A DNA stretch of 64,000 bases from Laspinema sp. D2d (lineage in GTDB: Bacteria > Cyanobacteriota > Cyanobacteriia > Cyanobacteriales > Laspinemataceae): positions 98,967 to 162,966 of the forward strand of contig NZ_JAMXFC010000009.1 of NCBI RefSeq assembly GCF_025370755.1, given 5' to 3'. The notes below the pieces were generated by a model, which had not been told where the DNA came from, did no database searches, and saw nothing but the letters and a program-made list of their open reading frames with translations. Of this stretch, positions 7,612-16,467 are shown one piece after another. Every line of letters begins with the position of its first letter. Position 1 is the first letter of the stretch. The position numbers were made by a program, and so were the translations under genes.

Positions 7612-10086
7612 ATGGCTAAAATCCTAATTGTTGATGATGACATCACCGTGCAGCTCGTCCTCCAGGACTTACTCGAAAGCGACGGACATCGCATCACCGT
7701 AGCGTCTGATGGGACCGAGGGCTTGCGTCTGGCTAGAGAACTAGAACCTGACTTGATCGTTTGCGATTGGATGATGCCCGGACTCGATGGATTAGAAGTG
7801 TGTCAAAAAATCAAGTCTGACCCCGAACTTGCGCCGATGTTCTTCATCCTGCTCACCGCTAGGGAAGAAGTGGGCGATCGCATCAAGGGACTCAACACAG
7901 GAGCCGATGATTTTCTCTCCAAACCCATCGAAACCGAAGAGTTTCTGGCACGGATCCGAGCCGCCTTACGATTGCAGGGCTTAACCCAGGAACTCAGCCA
8001 AGCCAATCAGCAGTTAGAAGCCTTAGTCGAAGTGCAGCGCCGACTCCTCGCCTTTAAGGGAGACACCACCACAGATAATAGTCCCAGCTACCCCTATACG
8101 GAAATTCTCAAACCCTTGGGACAAGCGGCTCATGCCAGTCGAGTCTACCTGTGCCAAAATCCACCCCTGTCTACGGGGAATTCCACGCAAACCGCCCATT
8201 CTCCCCTTTTGGTGGCCCAGTGGAGTTGCGAAGAATTAAAAATTAAACCCGGATCCGACACCACTCCCCAACCGGCGCAATGTTTCTCCTTAAAAGCGCC
8301 TGTGTTGATTGAGCGGTGGGTGTCCCTGTTGGCGCGAGGAGAAGTCATTGCTGATGTTGTGAGTAACTTTCCCGACTCCGAACGGGAAATTTTAGAACAA
8401 TCCGGGATTCAATCCCTGCTGATTTTGCCCCTGATTGTGCATGGGGAATTCTTTGGATTTATTCGCTTTGACAATTGCACCGAACCTCGGGTCTGGTCCG
8501 AGTCAGAAGTCTCCATCCTTCAAGCTGCTGCTGCTGCGGTCTCTCTACATAAAGAGCGGGCCTTAGCGGAAGTGGCCCTGCGGTCTTCGGAAGCTCGCTA
8601 TCGGGCCATTGTTGAAGATCAAACGGAACTGATTTGTCGGTTTGCCCCCGATGGTACCCTAACCTTTGTGAACGATGCCTACTGCCGGTATTTCGGCGTG
8701 AGTCGCAAAGAACTCATGGATGGATCGGTGGTCTCTTTGATACCCGATATCGATCGCAATCCGGTTACCATGCCCGTGGTTACGCGGGAACGCCGGGTCA
8801 TCCTGACCAATGGAGAAGTGCGCTGGCAACAATGGACCGATCGCGCCATTTTTGATGCCCAGGGGGTGTTGAGTGAGTTTCAAGCCGTGGGACGAGATAT
8901 CACGGAACGTAAATTAGCCGAGGCAGCGGTTCAAGCCAGCGAAGAACGGTTCCGCCAATTAGCTGAAAATATCGAAGAGGTCTTTTGGATTAGCGATCCA
9001 GATTATAGTCAAATCCTGTACGTTTCCCCCGCCTATGAGGAAATTTGGGGACTAGAACGCCAGGAATTGTATGAGAAACCCACCGCCCGTTTAGAGGCAA
9101 TTCATCCCGACGATCGCCAAGCCGTCCTGACTGGATTGATGCCGTTAGATCGCCTTGATCGCGAATATCGAATCATTCGGCCCGATGGTTCTATCCGCTG
9201 GATACGCGATCGGGGTTTTCCCATCCGTGATGAAGAAGGCAAAATCTACCGCATTGCCGGAATTTCTGAAGATATCACTGAAATCAAACGCGCTGAAGAG
9301 CAATTGCGTCATGCCTTGGCGAAAGAACGAGAAATCATGGAGTTTAGAACCCGGTTTGTTTCAATGGTTTCTCACGAATTCCGCACCCCCATGACTACCA
9401 TTCTTTCTTCCGCTGATTTACTCGAATATTATTTAGAGGAATGGCCCCATGACAAACTGGATAAAAAGTTCCAAGCCCTCCATCGCATTCAATCGGCTAC
9501 GGTGAACATGACCCAACTCCTGGAAGATGTCTTGTTCATCGGGCGGGCCGAAATGAGCCAACTTCCCTTTAATCCACAGCCCCTTGACCTCGCCCCGTTT
9601 TGTGAAGGAATTGTAGAGGAATTTCAGTTTTCTGCAACCAAAAATTACAAGATTAATTTTGTTCAACATTACTCTAAAGAGTTTTTGAGCAATAAATTTC
9701 GGAAGCCTTATTTTGATGAAAAATTATTACGATATATTCTAAACAATCTGCTTTCCAACGCGATTAAATACTCTCCGGAGGGGGGAGAGGTGTATTTTGA
9801 ATTAACCTGTACCGAAACCGATGTAATTTTTATGATTAAAGACTCGGGGATTGGGATTCCCTCCGATGAAATCCCCCGCCTGTTCCAAACGTTCCACCGC
9901 TGCGGAAATGTCGGAAATATTCCCGGTACAGGGTTGGGGTTGGCAATGGTTAAACGCAGTACCGACTTACATGGCGGGGAAATTTCCGTCAAAAGTGAGG
10001 TAGGATTCGGGACCGCATTTACCGTTAGACTTCCTTTGTATAGCCGACAGCGAGAAGAAGATTCAACGTCGCAGCAAGTGGGATAA
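7612..10086 (+). CDS. REC-GAF-PAS-PAS sensor histidine kinase
   Basis: 824 residues. An N-terminal receiver (residues 1-125, phospho-acceptor Asp52 in VCDWMMPG) is followed by a helical linker, a GAF domain (about 155-320), two PAS/PAC domains (about 325-455 and 455-570), a HisKA dimerisation domain with His588 in MVSHEFRTP, and an HATPase domain with N-box NNLLSNAIKYSP, G1 DSGIGIP and G2 GTGLGLAM. No membrane segment is present, so it is a cytosolic kinase. The N-terminal receiver suggests it is itself controlled by another kinase and acts as a relay step. Its partner is not adjacent: the next gene is an rRNA methyltransferase. The ATG at 7612 opens directly on the receiver. Confidence 0.93.
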   Translation: MAKILIVDDDITVQLVLQDLLESDGHRITVASDGTEGLRLARELEPDLIVCDWMMPGLDGLEVCQKIKSDPELAPMFFILLTAREEVGDRIKGLNTGADDFLSKPIETEEFLARIRAALRLQGLTQELSQANQQLEALVEVQRRLLAFKGDTTTDNSPSYPYTEILKPLGQAAHASRVYLCQNPPLSTGNSTQTAHSPLLVAQWSCEELKIKPGSDTTPQPAQCFSLKAPVLIERWVSLLARGEVIADVVSNFPDSEREILEQSGIQSLLILPLIVHGEFFGFIRFDNCTEPRVWSESEVSILQAAAAAVSLHKERALAEVALRSSEARYRAIVEDQTELICRFAPDGTLTFVNDAYCRYFGVSRKELMDGSVVSLIPDIDRNPVTMPVVTRERRVILTNGEVRWQQWTDRAIFDAQGVLSEFQAVGRDITERKLAEAAVQASEERFRQLAENIEEVFWISDPDYSQILYVSPAYEEIWGLERQELYEKPTARLEAIHPDDRQAVLTGLMPLDRLDREYRIIRPDGSIRWIRDRGFPIRDEEGKIYRIAGISEDITEIKRAEEQLRHALAKEREIMEFRTRFVSMVSHEFRTPMTTILSSADLLEYYLEEWPHDKLDKKFQALHRIQSATVNMTQLLEDVLFIGRAEMSQLPFNPQPLDLAPFCEGIVEEFQFSATKNYKINFVQHYSKEFLSNKFRKPYFDEKLLRYILNNLLSNAIKYSPEGGEVYFELTCTETDVIFMIKDSGIGIPSDEIPRLFQTFHRCGNVGNIPGTGLGLAMVKRSTDLHGGEISVKSEVGFGTAFTVRLPLYSRQREEDSTSQQVG

Positions 10087-10207
10087 TTATCCTCAGCCGA
10101 TTATCCTGATCCGTCTGTGCTCAATTCTGCCGCTTCCCGAATTTTGGGGAAGTGGAAATGACTGTTTAACGGGTCTGGGCGGGTGCTGTTCTGATAAACT
10201 ATCTCTT

Positions 10208-11335
10208 ATGATGACTGAATACTTTGCAACGGTTGCTCGGGGTTTAGAACCCATTGCTGCTCAAGAATTAGAACGGTTAGGTGCGCGGGATGTTCGTCCG
10301 GACTTTACTGGAGTCCATTTTTCGGGCGATCGCGCGTTACTTTACCGAGTTAATTTATGGGGAAGAACGCTGTTTCGAGTTCTGGTTCCAATCCGAGAAT
10401 TTTCTTGTCCCAATGCGGAAATCCTGTATCAAGAAGTCCAATCTATTGATTGGGAGGCGTATCTCGATCCCGGTAATACTTTGGCGGTGAACTGTACCGG
10501 CAGCAATCAGAAACTCAATCACACTCATTTTACTGCATTACAGGTCAAAAATGCGATTGTAGACCAACAGCGCGATCGCACGGGAGAACGGTCTACGGTG
10601 GATCCGAAGGACCCGGATTTGTTGCTAAATCTGCATATTCATGGCGATCGGGCTATTCTCAGTTTAGATAGTTCGGGAAACAGCTTACATCGACGCGGAT
10701 ATCGTCCAGCAATGGGGACTGCACCCCTGAAAGAAACCTTAGCGGCAGCTATTTTAGAACTGGCTGAATATTCCCCAGAACAAACCTTTTTAGACCCCCT
10801 TTGTGGGTCCGGAACTTTACCTTTAGAGGCGGGTTTAAAGGCATTAAATATCGCCCCCGGATTGTTTAGAGAACGGTTTGGATTTATGAGTTGGCGCGAT
10901 TTTGACCTAGAACTTTGGCAGGATATCCGCCAAGAAGCCCTAGACGGTCAAAAAGGAGAATTAGCGGCCCCCATTTACGGCAGCGATCGCGATCGGGATG
11001 TGATCCAACAAGCGTATCTGAATGCGGAAAACTGTGGATTAGATGCTCACGTTCACTTTTCCATTCAAGAATTTTATCAGATAGAACCCCCTGCCGAAAG
11101 CGGGATTTTGATCTGCAATCCTCCTTATGGAGAACGTCTCGGTGAAGTTCATCAACTCGGGGATTTTTATAAATCTATGGGAGATATTTTAAAACAGCGT
11201 TTTACCGGATGGACCGCTTATATTTTATCCGGGAACAAAGAACTTACCAAAAAAATTGGGCTGAAATCTTCAAAACGCATTCCCATTTACAACGGTTCCT
11301 TACCTTGTAGCTTACTTAAATATGAATTGTATTAA
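10208..11335 (+). CDS. rlmL: THUMP-domain 23S rRNA guanine-N2 methyltransferase (RlmL N-terminal type)
   Basis: 375 residues. An N-terminal ferredoxin-like/THUMP region (YFATVARGLEPIAAQEL, then NCTGSNQKLNHTHF) is followed by a Rossmann methyltransferase with the SAM motif DPLCGSGT (from Asp196) and the catalytic NPPYGERLG (304-312). This is the arrangement of the N-terminal half of E. coli RlmL, which makes m2G2445 in 23S rRNA, and of the single-domain YpsC/YcbY-like homologues in other bacteria. The RlmK half is absent, as is usual outside gamma-proteobacteria. Two ATG codons (10208, 10211) open the frame with no strong ribosome binding site. Convergent with the cyclophilin gene, with a hairpin terminator between. 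Confidence 0.88.
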   Translation: MMTEYFATVARGLEPIAAQELERLGARDVRPDFTGVHFSGDRALLYRVNLWGRTLFRVLVPIREFSCPNAEILYQEVQSIDWEAYLDPGNTLAVNCTGSNQKLNHTHFTALQVKNAIVDQQRDRTGERSTVDPKDPDLLLNLHIHGDRAILSLDSSGNSLHRRGYRPAMGTAPLKETLAAAILELAEYSPEQTFLDPLCGSGTLPLEAGLKALNIAPGLFRERFGFMSWRDFDLELWQDIRQEALDGQKGELAAPIYGSDRDRDVIQQAYLNAENCGLDAHVHFSIQEFYQIEPPAESGILICNPPYGERLGEVHQLGDFYKSMGDILKQRFTGWTAYILSGNKELTKKIGLKSSKRIPIYNGSLPCSLLKYELY

Positions 11336-11354
11336 GTTTGAGGTCAGATGACTC

Positions 11355-11386
11355 GGTAGGGGAAATCCCTGGGGAAACCCCCTACC
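11355..11386. terminator. hairpin terminator between convergent genes
   Basis: GGTAGGGG at 11355-11362 pairs with CCCCTACC at 11379-11386. It sits between the stops of rlmL and the cyclophilin gene, so it can serve both; on the plus strand it is followed by AATTTTA. Confidence 0.6.
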
Positions 11387-11394
11387 AATTTTAC

Positions 11395-11817
11395 TTAGTC
11401 TTTCTCAATTTTAACCGATAGAATTTTATCTCCAGCGCGAATCGAGTTGACGACATTCATATCTTCGGTTTTACCAAAAACCGTATGTTGTCCATCTAAA
11501 TGGGGTTGGGGAGAGTGGCAAATAAAGAATTGACTTCCCCCGGTATTACGCCCTGCATGGGCCATTGATAATGTACCCGCTAGATGTTTTTTGGGGTTAA
11601 TTTCACAATTAATTTTATAACCCGGACCCCCAGTGCCGGTTCCATTGGGACATCCCCCTTGGATCATGAAATTGGGAATGACGCGATGGAAGGTTAATCC
11701 ATCATAAAACCCACTTTCCGATAATTTGGTAAAATTATCCACGGTATTCGGGGCATCTTTATCGAACAGATCCAGATGAATCGTTCCTTTGTCGGTTTCC
11801 ATAATGGCGCGAGGCAT
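11395..11817 (-). CDS. cyclophilin-type peptidyl-prolyl cis-trans isomerase
   Basis: 140 residues from the ATG at 11817 ([17 protein letters not shown]). This start is chosen because AAGGAG lies 7 bases upstream; a TTG five codons earlier would swallow that site. The single cyclophilin domain has [13 protein letters not shown] with the catalytic arginine, [11 protein letters not shown] and LDGQHTVFG. It is a bacterial PpiB-like cytosolic form without signal peptide, catalysing proline isomerisation during folding. The full set of active-site motifs is present. Confidence 0.95.
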   Translation of the reverse strand: MPRAIMETDKGTIHLDLFDKDAPNTVDNFTKLSESGFYDGLTFHRVIPNFMIQGGCPNGTGTGGPGYKINCEINPKKHLAGTLSMAHAGRNTGGSQFFICHSPQPHLDGQHTVFGKTEDMNVVNSIRAGDKILSVKIEKD

Positions 11818-11910
11818 AGGTTTCTCCTTCAATTGATTCAGATTTAAGGGCGTTCTCAGTAGGTGCGATCGCCCATGACAGACCTATATTACCTTAGAGC
11901 GTCGGTTGTT

Positions 11911-11991
11911 GGGGAGATGGGGGAAATTGGGGAGATTGGGGAGATTGGGGAGATGGGGAGGATGGGGGAGATTGGGAGGATGGGGGAGATG
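11911..11991 (+). repeat. GGGGAGATT simple tandem repeat
   Basis: About eight degenerate copies of a 9-base purine-rich unit (GGGGAGATT / GGGGAGGAT) form an almost pure purine strand. It lies in the gap between the divergent cyclophilin gene and the helix-turn-helix gene. It creates frames on both strands made only of repeating short peptides, which are not genes. Confidence 0.85.
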
Positions 11992-12076
11992 AATTTTTTG
12001 CGTTCATCTTTGGGAAGCATGATGTTGATTACGGCTGGATTGTTGTACTGTAATACTGAACAGATTGGAGTCAATT

Positions 12077-12832
12077 ATGGATAGCGAACAAACTCAAGAA
12101 ATTCTCAGTTTGCGGGAGAGAAAGTTAACGCCAAAGCAAATCGCCCGCAAAATGGGATTGAAAGTCTCAGACGTTACCGGGTTTTTGAAGGAACAAGCGG
12201 AACAAGTAGCGATCGCCCGTGAGGAATCTGGAGAATTACCCCCTTTAGTCGAGTGTTTAGTCAATACCAATTGTCTGCACAGGCTGTTTCCACCCGAAGA
12301 TGAACTCAACCCAGCCTCGGACGAAGATGAGGATGACGAAATCCATAACAAGAGAGGGCCGGGTTTTGCAATAGTTACCGTAACGCGATCGCCTGGATTT
12401 AATCGCTATATTACTTGTAATTACCTGGTCGATTATTGGTGTTTAGGGGTCAAAGATGCCTCGGGACCGCGCAAATACAACCGCAGTGAATATGAAAGAA
12501 TTATCAACTTGTATTATGACTCCTTAATTGGAGGTTCTGAGAGAATTTCCTTAACTGAGGCTCAAGCCATTGTCTGGGGTGCGGTTGAATATGCCGAAAA
12601 ATTAGGCTTTAAACCCCATGCGGATTTTGAAAAAGCCAAAAAGTATTTAGGGGAATGGGATCGGGAAGTTGAAATCGAATTCGGAGACAATGGAAAACCT
12701 TTATATCATAGCGGACCCTACGACAATCCTACCTCAATTATTAATACCTTGAACAAGTCGGTGGGCGAAGGAAACTATCATTATATAGTCGGATTAAATC
12801 CCGATAACGAGGAGTTCTCTGACTTTATCTAA
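12077..12832 (+). CDS. conserved protein with N-terminal helix-turn-helix
   Basis: 251 residues from the ATG at 12077, preceded by GGAG at a 6-base spacing; a TTG four codons upstream is unlikely because that site overlaps it. Residues 1-45 look like a helix-turn-helix (LTPKQIARKMGLKVSDVTGFL). A short acidic linker (DEDEDDE) follows. The rest has patterns I associate from memory with a widespread uncharacterised family: NYLVDYWCLGVKDA near residue 120, an AIVWGAVEYAEKLGF helix, and FGDNGKPLYHSGPYDNP near the end. The function is unknown; it could be a DNA- or RNA-binding regulator. It is monocistronic, convergent with the TenA-like gene. Confidence 0.8.
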   Translation: MDSEQTQEILSLRERKLTPKQIARKMGLKVSDVTGFLKEQAEQVAIAREESGELPPLVECLVNTNCLHRLFPPEDELNPASDEDEDDEIHNKRGPGFAIVTVTRSPGFNRYITCNYLVDYWCLGVKDASGPRKYNRSEYERIINLYYDSLIGGSERISLTEAQAIVWGAVEYAEKLGFKPHADFEKAKKYLGEWDREVEIEFGDNGKPLYHSGPYDNPTSIINTLNKSVGEGNYHYIVGLNPDNEEFSDFI

Positions 12833-12848
12833 GTCAGTTTAAATAAGG

Positions 12849-12896
12849 TCAATGGGTATCAAAATGTTGATTATTCCCAGTTTTGACACCCATTGA
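12849..12896. terminator. long hairpin terminator between convergent genes
   Basis: Arms 12849-12864 and 12881-12896 match 15 of 16 with a 16-base loop; the inner ends are AAAA and TTTT, so it can work in both directions. It lies 17 bases after the stop of the helix-turn-helix gene and overlaps the region next to the stop of the TenA-like gene. Confidence 0.65.
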
Positions 12897-12898
12897 GT

Positions 12899-13522
12899 TT
12901 AGCTTGCATTAAATGCCATTTGCCAAAATTCTGTTTCAAATTGAGCGATGGTGATTACCGTTTGTTCCGCTTCTTTCTGAACCTCCGGTGAGGCATCCTT
13001 GAGCATTTCATCCGCTTGTTGTTCTAACAATTTGACGTAATCGGTAAAGCCCGGATTTCCCCAGCGATCGGCAAATTCAGTATAGGGTTCCGGCATGGGT
13101 CCGGGCAATTGCCACCCTTGATTATAAGCTAACTCTACCGCCCACAATCCTGTTGTTTGGACGGCATAAGGAGTCCCGGCGAGATTTGCTAAAAATTGGC
13201 TGTATTCTTCACAGGTGCGCTGTTTAGCAACATCCAAGGATAAATTCCGTTCAGCCGCTTTGATTTGAAACCAATTCAATTCATCTTTTAAGGCGGTTAG
13301 TCCCCCTAACAATACATCAAAATGATGGCGAGGCGCAACGGATAAAATTCGGGCTACCATCCGCGTAAATTCCACCACAAATTGATAATCCTGCACGAGC
13401 CAAGTATTAAATTGCTCTGGAGTAATCGTGCCTTGTTTACACCCGTCTAAAAACGGATGCACCGTGGCTTTCTGCCAAATTGGTTGATGGGTTTTCAGGA
13501 TTTCTTGACAGGTGAGGGTCAT
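12899..13522 (-). CDS. TenA/THI-4 family protein
   Basis: 207 residues from the ATG at 13522 (MTLTCQEILKTHQPIW); a GTG 20 codons upstream would add a tail that has no counterpart in the family. The helical TenA fold is recognised from HPFLDGCKQGTITPEQFNTWLVQDY, the FEF/WFQIKAAERN region, and GLWAVELAYNQGW with its conserved glutamate. Relatives hydrolyse aminopyrimidines in thiamin salvage, and some have other roles or serve as helper proteins. The catalytic cysteine of the classic TenA_C group is not obvious, so this may belong to the TenA_E or a divergent group. No thiamin genes are adjacent. Confidence 0.8.
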   Translation of the reverse strand: MTLTCQEILKTHQPIWQKATVHPFLDGCKQGTITPEQFNTWLVQDYQFVVEFTRMVARILSVAPRHHFDVLLGGLTALKDELNWFQIKAAERNLSLDVAKQRTCEEYSQFLANLAGTPYAVQTTGLWAVELAYNQGWQLPGPMPEPYTEFADRWGNPGFTDYVKLLEQQADEMLKDASPEVQKEAEQTVITIAQFETEFWQMAFNAS

Positions 13523-13622
13523 AATTTCAGGAGAATAAACAATAGGTTTAGAGTCAATAATTTGGGGATAAAATTGCCCCACTGGGTTATAAAAGTGGCT
13601 GAAACCGCCTGGGGTTCATACC

Positions 13623-13733
13623 AAATCCGGTTGTTAAAAGTCGGGTTTTTCTTCAGCCCGCGCAGGCGCGTTTACGTCTGTGGAGCTAGGCCTTTGAGGG
13701 TACAGGGTTTTATAGACTGATCACAACCGGATG
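13623..13733. repeat. dispersed inverted-repeat element, copy 1
   Basis: ATCCGGTTGT at 13625-13634 and ACAACCGGAT at 13722-13731 are perfect 10-base terminal inverted repeats. Inside are a GGGTTTTT tract and a CAGCCCGCGCAGGCG segment of a kind often seen in cyanobacterial intergenic DNA. The same termini bound a second element at 28711-28785. Confidence 0.6.
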
Positions 13734-13738
13734 CCGGA

Positions 13739-15694
13739 TTAGTTGCTAGAATAGGCGCTTTCTATTTCAGCTAATTCCATCCAACGTTCCGTAGCTACTT
13801 CGATTTCATGGGCCAAATCCTGAACTTTTTGATGAAGTTTTTGGACTTCAGTAACAGCCCCGGGTTCAGCATGATAAAGGGCTTTTTCCGTTGCGGCTTT
13901 TTCGGCTTCCATTTCGGCAATTTTGGTTTCGAGTTGCTGATACTCTCGCTTTTCCTTGGAGGAAAGTTTGCGCTGGCGATTTTTATCCCAACTGACCCGT
14001 TCCGACTTGTCAACGGTGGCGGTTGGGGAGTCGGATTTTTTCTCGGGTTGGCTGGCTGTTGCCAGACGTGCGGCTTCTGCGGCTTCGGCTTTTTGGTATT
14101 CGAGATAAACTGTATAATTGCCGGGGTACTGCCGGAGGTTACCCCCTTCTTGTAAGGCAAAAATGGTATTGACGGTGCGATCGAGAAAATAGCGATCGTG
14201 GGAGACAACGATCGCACATCCGTTAAAATCATCCAGGTAATCTTCTAGGACGGATAACGTTTGCACGTCTAAGTCATTGGTCGGTTCGTCCAAAATGAGA
14301 ATATTGGGCGCACTCATCAAGACGCGGAGTAAAAACAGTCGCCGTTTTTCGCCTCCGGAGAGTTTATGAATGGGTAAATATTGTTGATTCGGGGGAAACA
14401 GAAACCGTTCTAACATTTGGGAGGCAGTAATTTGGAGTCCGTCGGCAGTTTTCACTAATTCCGCTTCTTCCTTGACGTAATCGATCGCCCGTTGATTTTG
14501 ATCCGCAGCGGCGAGTAAATCATCACAGTGTTGGTCAAAATAACCGATATGGATGGTACTGCCAATCTCTACGGTTCCTGAATCCGGGGCAAGGCGTCCC
14601 GTAATGATATCCAGTAAGGTGGATTTGCCGATGCCATTTTTGCCGATAATTCCGATGCGATCCTCGGGACTAAATTTATAGGAAAAGTCCTGGATCAAGG
14701 TGCGATCGCCATAGGATTTCTTGACATTTTCTAGCTCGATCGCCTTCTTGCCAATCCGCCGACTGGCGGTGGAAATTTCCACCTTCCCTAAACTCTGTTT
14801 AAACTCCTTATCCTGGAGATCCATCGCCCGACCAATCCGAGCTTTTTGCTTGGTACTGCGGGCTTTGGGTCCGCGACTGAGCCATTCTAATTCCCGGCGC
14901 AATAGCCCATAATGTTTGCGTTCCTGACTGGCGGCTGCTTCTTCGGCGAGGGCTTTTTTTTCTAAATAATAAGAATAATTTCCGTCATACGTGTAAAGTT
15001 CACCGCGATCAAGTTCAATAATCCGATTGGTGACGCGATCGAGAAAATAGCGATCGTGGGTAATCAGCAAAATTGCCCCGCGAAAGCTATTTAAGTAACT
15101 CTGTAACCACTCCACGGAAATTGCATCCAGATGGTTTGTCGGTTCATCCATCAACAGCACATCTGGATCACTCAGTAAAGCCGCAGCCAGGGCGATGCGT
15201 TTGCGGTATCCCCCAGAAAGGGTGCCGATTTGGGCGTCAAAATCTTCGATTCCTAACTGACTGAGAATAATTTTGGCTTGGGTTTCCAGTTCCCATGCGC
15301 CGCTGGTTTCCATATTGTGCATGACTTCGGATAACCGCGCCATTAACTGCCCATCTTCAGGGTTGCGGGCAATTTTATGACTGAGGTCCTCATATTCACG
15401 GACCAGGTTCATGCGATCGCCACAGTCTGCAAAAACCTGTTCTAATACCGTCCGGTTTTCATCCAGATCCGGTTGCTGTGGGAGATACACGATTCTCACC
15501 CCAGAATTTACCAAGATTTGTCCGCCATCCACGGGTTCTAAGCGGGCAATCATTTTCAATAGGGTAGATTTGCCAGATCCGTTCGTGCCGATCAAGCCAA
15601 CTTTATCGGTGGGATTGAGGCTAAAGCTGGCATCCCGGAGGATTTCTTTAATGCCAAAATCTTTTTTGACGGATTGCAGGGTAAAGATGCTCAT
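13739..15694 (-). CDS. ABC-F family ATP-binding protein (Uup/EttA-like)
   Basis: 651 residues with two nucleotide-binding domains and no membrane segments. Walker A motifs are GTNGSGKST (about residue 38) and GKNGIGKST (about 350). Signature motifs are LSGGYRKRIALAAAL and LSGGEKRRLFLLRVL, with Walker B LLMDEPTNHLD and LILDEPTNDLD. The C-terminus (from about 565) is charged and coiled-coil, as in Uup, which binds DNA or ribosomes. ABC-F proteins act on the ribosome as translation factors or antibiotic-protection proteins; the C-terminal coiled coil favours the Uup branch. The ATG at 15694 begins MSIFTLQSVKKDFG, typical of the family. Confidence 0.92.
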   Translation of the reverse strand: MSIFTLQSVKKDFGIKEILRDASFSLNPTDKVGLIGTNGSGKSTLLKMIARLEPVDGGQILVNSGVRIVYLPQQPDLDENRTVLEQVFADCGDRMNLVREYEDLSHKIARNPEDGQLMARLSEVMHNMETSGAWELETQAKIILSQLGIEDFDAQIGTLSGGYRKRIALAAALLSDPDVLLMDEPTNHLDAISVEWLQSYLNSFRGAILLITHDRYFLDRVTNRIIELDRGELYTYDGNYSYYLEKKALAEEAAASQERKHYGLLRRELEWLSRGPKARSTKQKARIGRAMDLQDKEFKQSLGKVEISTASRRIGKKAIELENVKKSYGDRTLIQDFSYKFSPEDRIGIIGKNGIGKSTLLDIITGRLAPDSGTVEIGSTIHIGYFDQHCDDLLAAADQNQRAIDYVKEEAELVKTADGLQITASQMLERFLFPPNQQYLPIHKLSGGEKRRLFLLRVLMSAPNILILDEPTNDLDVQTLSVLEDYLDDFNGCAIVVSHDRYFLDRTVNTIFALQEGGNLRQYPGNYTVYLEYQKAEAAEAARLATASQPEKKSDSPTATVDKSERVSWDKNRQRKLSSKEKREYQQLETKIAEMEAEKAATEKALYHAEPGAVTEVQKLHQKVQDLAHEIEVATERWMELAEIESAYSSN

Positions 15695-16467
15695 CGACTT
15701 CCTTTGTACGGCACAGACTCCTCCTTTGTATTATCCCTCAGTCTTTGCTTCGTGGGTAGTGCTTCGGGGTGAATCGCCCTAGAATCGTCTGGCTGCCTAG
15801 GACTTGAAACCGAGTTTCTTCACAACAAATCAGGCAATCAGTCAGCAAAACCCGGTGAAAAAATCGGGGTTTTCATGAAGCCGCCCCGGACAAGAAACCG
15901 GGTTTTTTCATCCAATATCCCTCAGTTAGCCAGACCTCGGTTATAAAAATCCAGGCTCTAATGGCGGTAAAGTCCCCGGGGGGATCGCTCCTGTTGCTCA
16001 CCTTCAGCTAGTTGGGGATCGGCGCATTATGAGACGAAATTTGGGAAAACAGAGAGAGTAGAGGATCTATTATCATACCATTCCTAGTTTTTTATTTTGC
16101 AATAGTTTTATTGATAAATATTGATAATTTCCTGAACTTCAACGCCATAGAATTAAACTAGCTTGGACTCAAGGGGGTTGAGATCTCCCGATTGGGTGAG
16201 ATTGTTAATCCAACCTTGAGAAATCCCTAAATTTAGGTCTACCTGGGGAGTGTTTTTTTCTCTTCCTGTAGATGAGAGGCTGATGTATAGGAAGCTGATC
16301 CCCAGCCCAGGCGATCGCCTCTCCTATCTGAGAATCGCTTCAATCTCCCCTCCTCTGTAGGGGCGTGAAGGCTAAAACCATCCGAGGACCTAGGGCTGAC
16401 CCTCATCGGACATCGGGACCTGAAGGGACCATTTTCCCTGGAAAAACCGAAATACAGGTGCATTGTT
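15695..16467. other. intergenic region with dispersed GAAACC/GGTTTC repeats
   Basis: No gene is credible in these 770 bases. Between 15800 and 15915 there are several copies of a motif like GACAAGAAACCGGGTTTCT, also found at 53311-53471, at about 39260 and at about 59050, which forms small hairpins. The remainder (15920-16467) is the leader of the fusion gene downstream and shows no recognised element. Confidence 0.55.

Noticed and set aside
11863..12084. Frame encoding GEIGEIGEMG repeats
   Set aside because: Product of the GGGGAGATT simple repeat; open on both strands, with no homologue expected.
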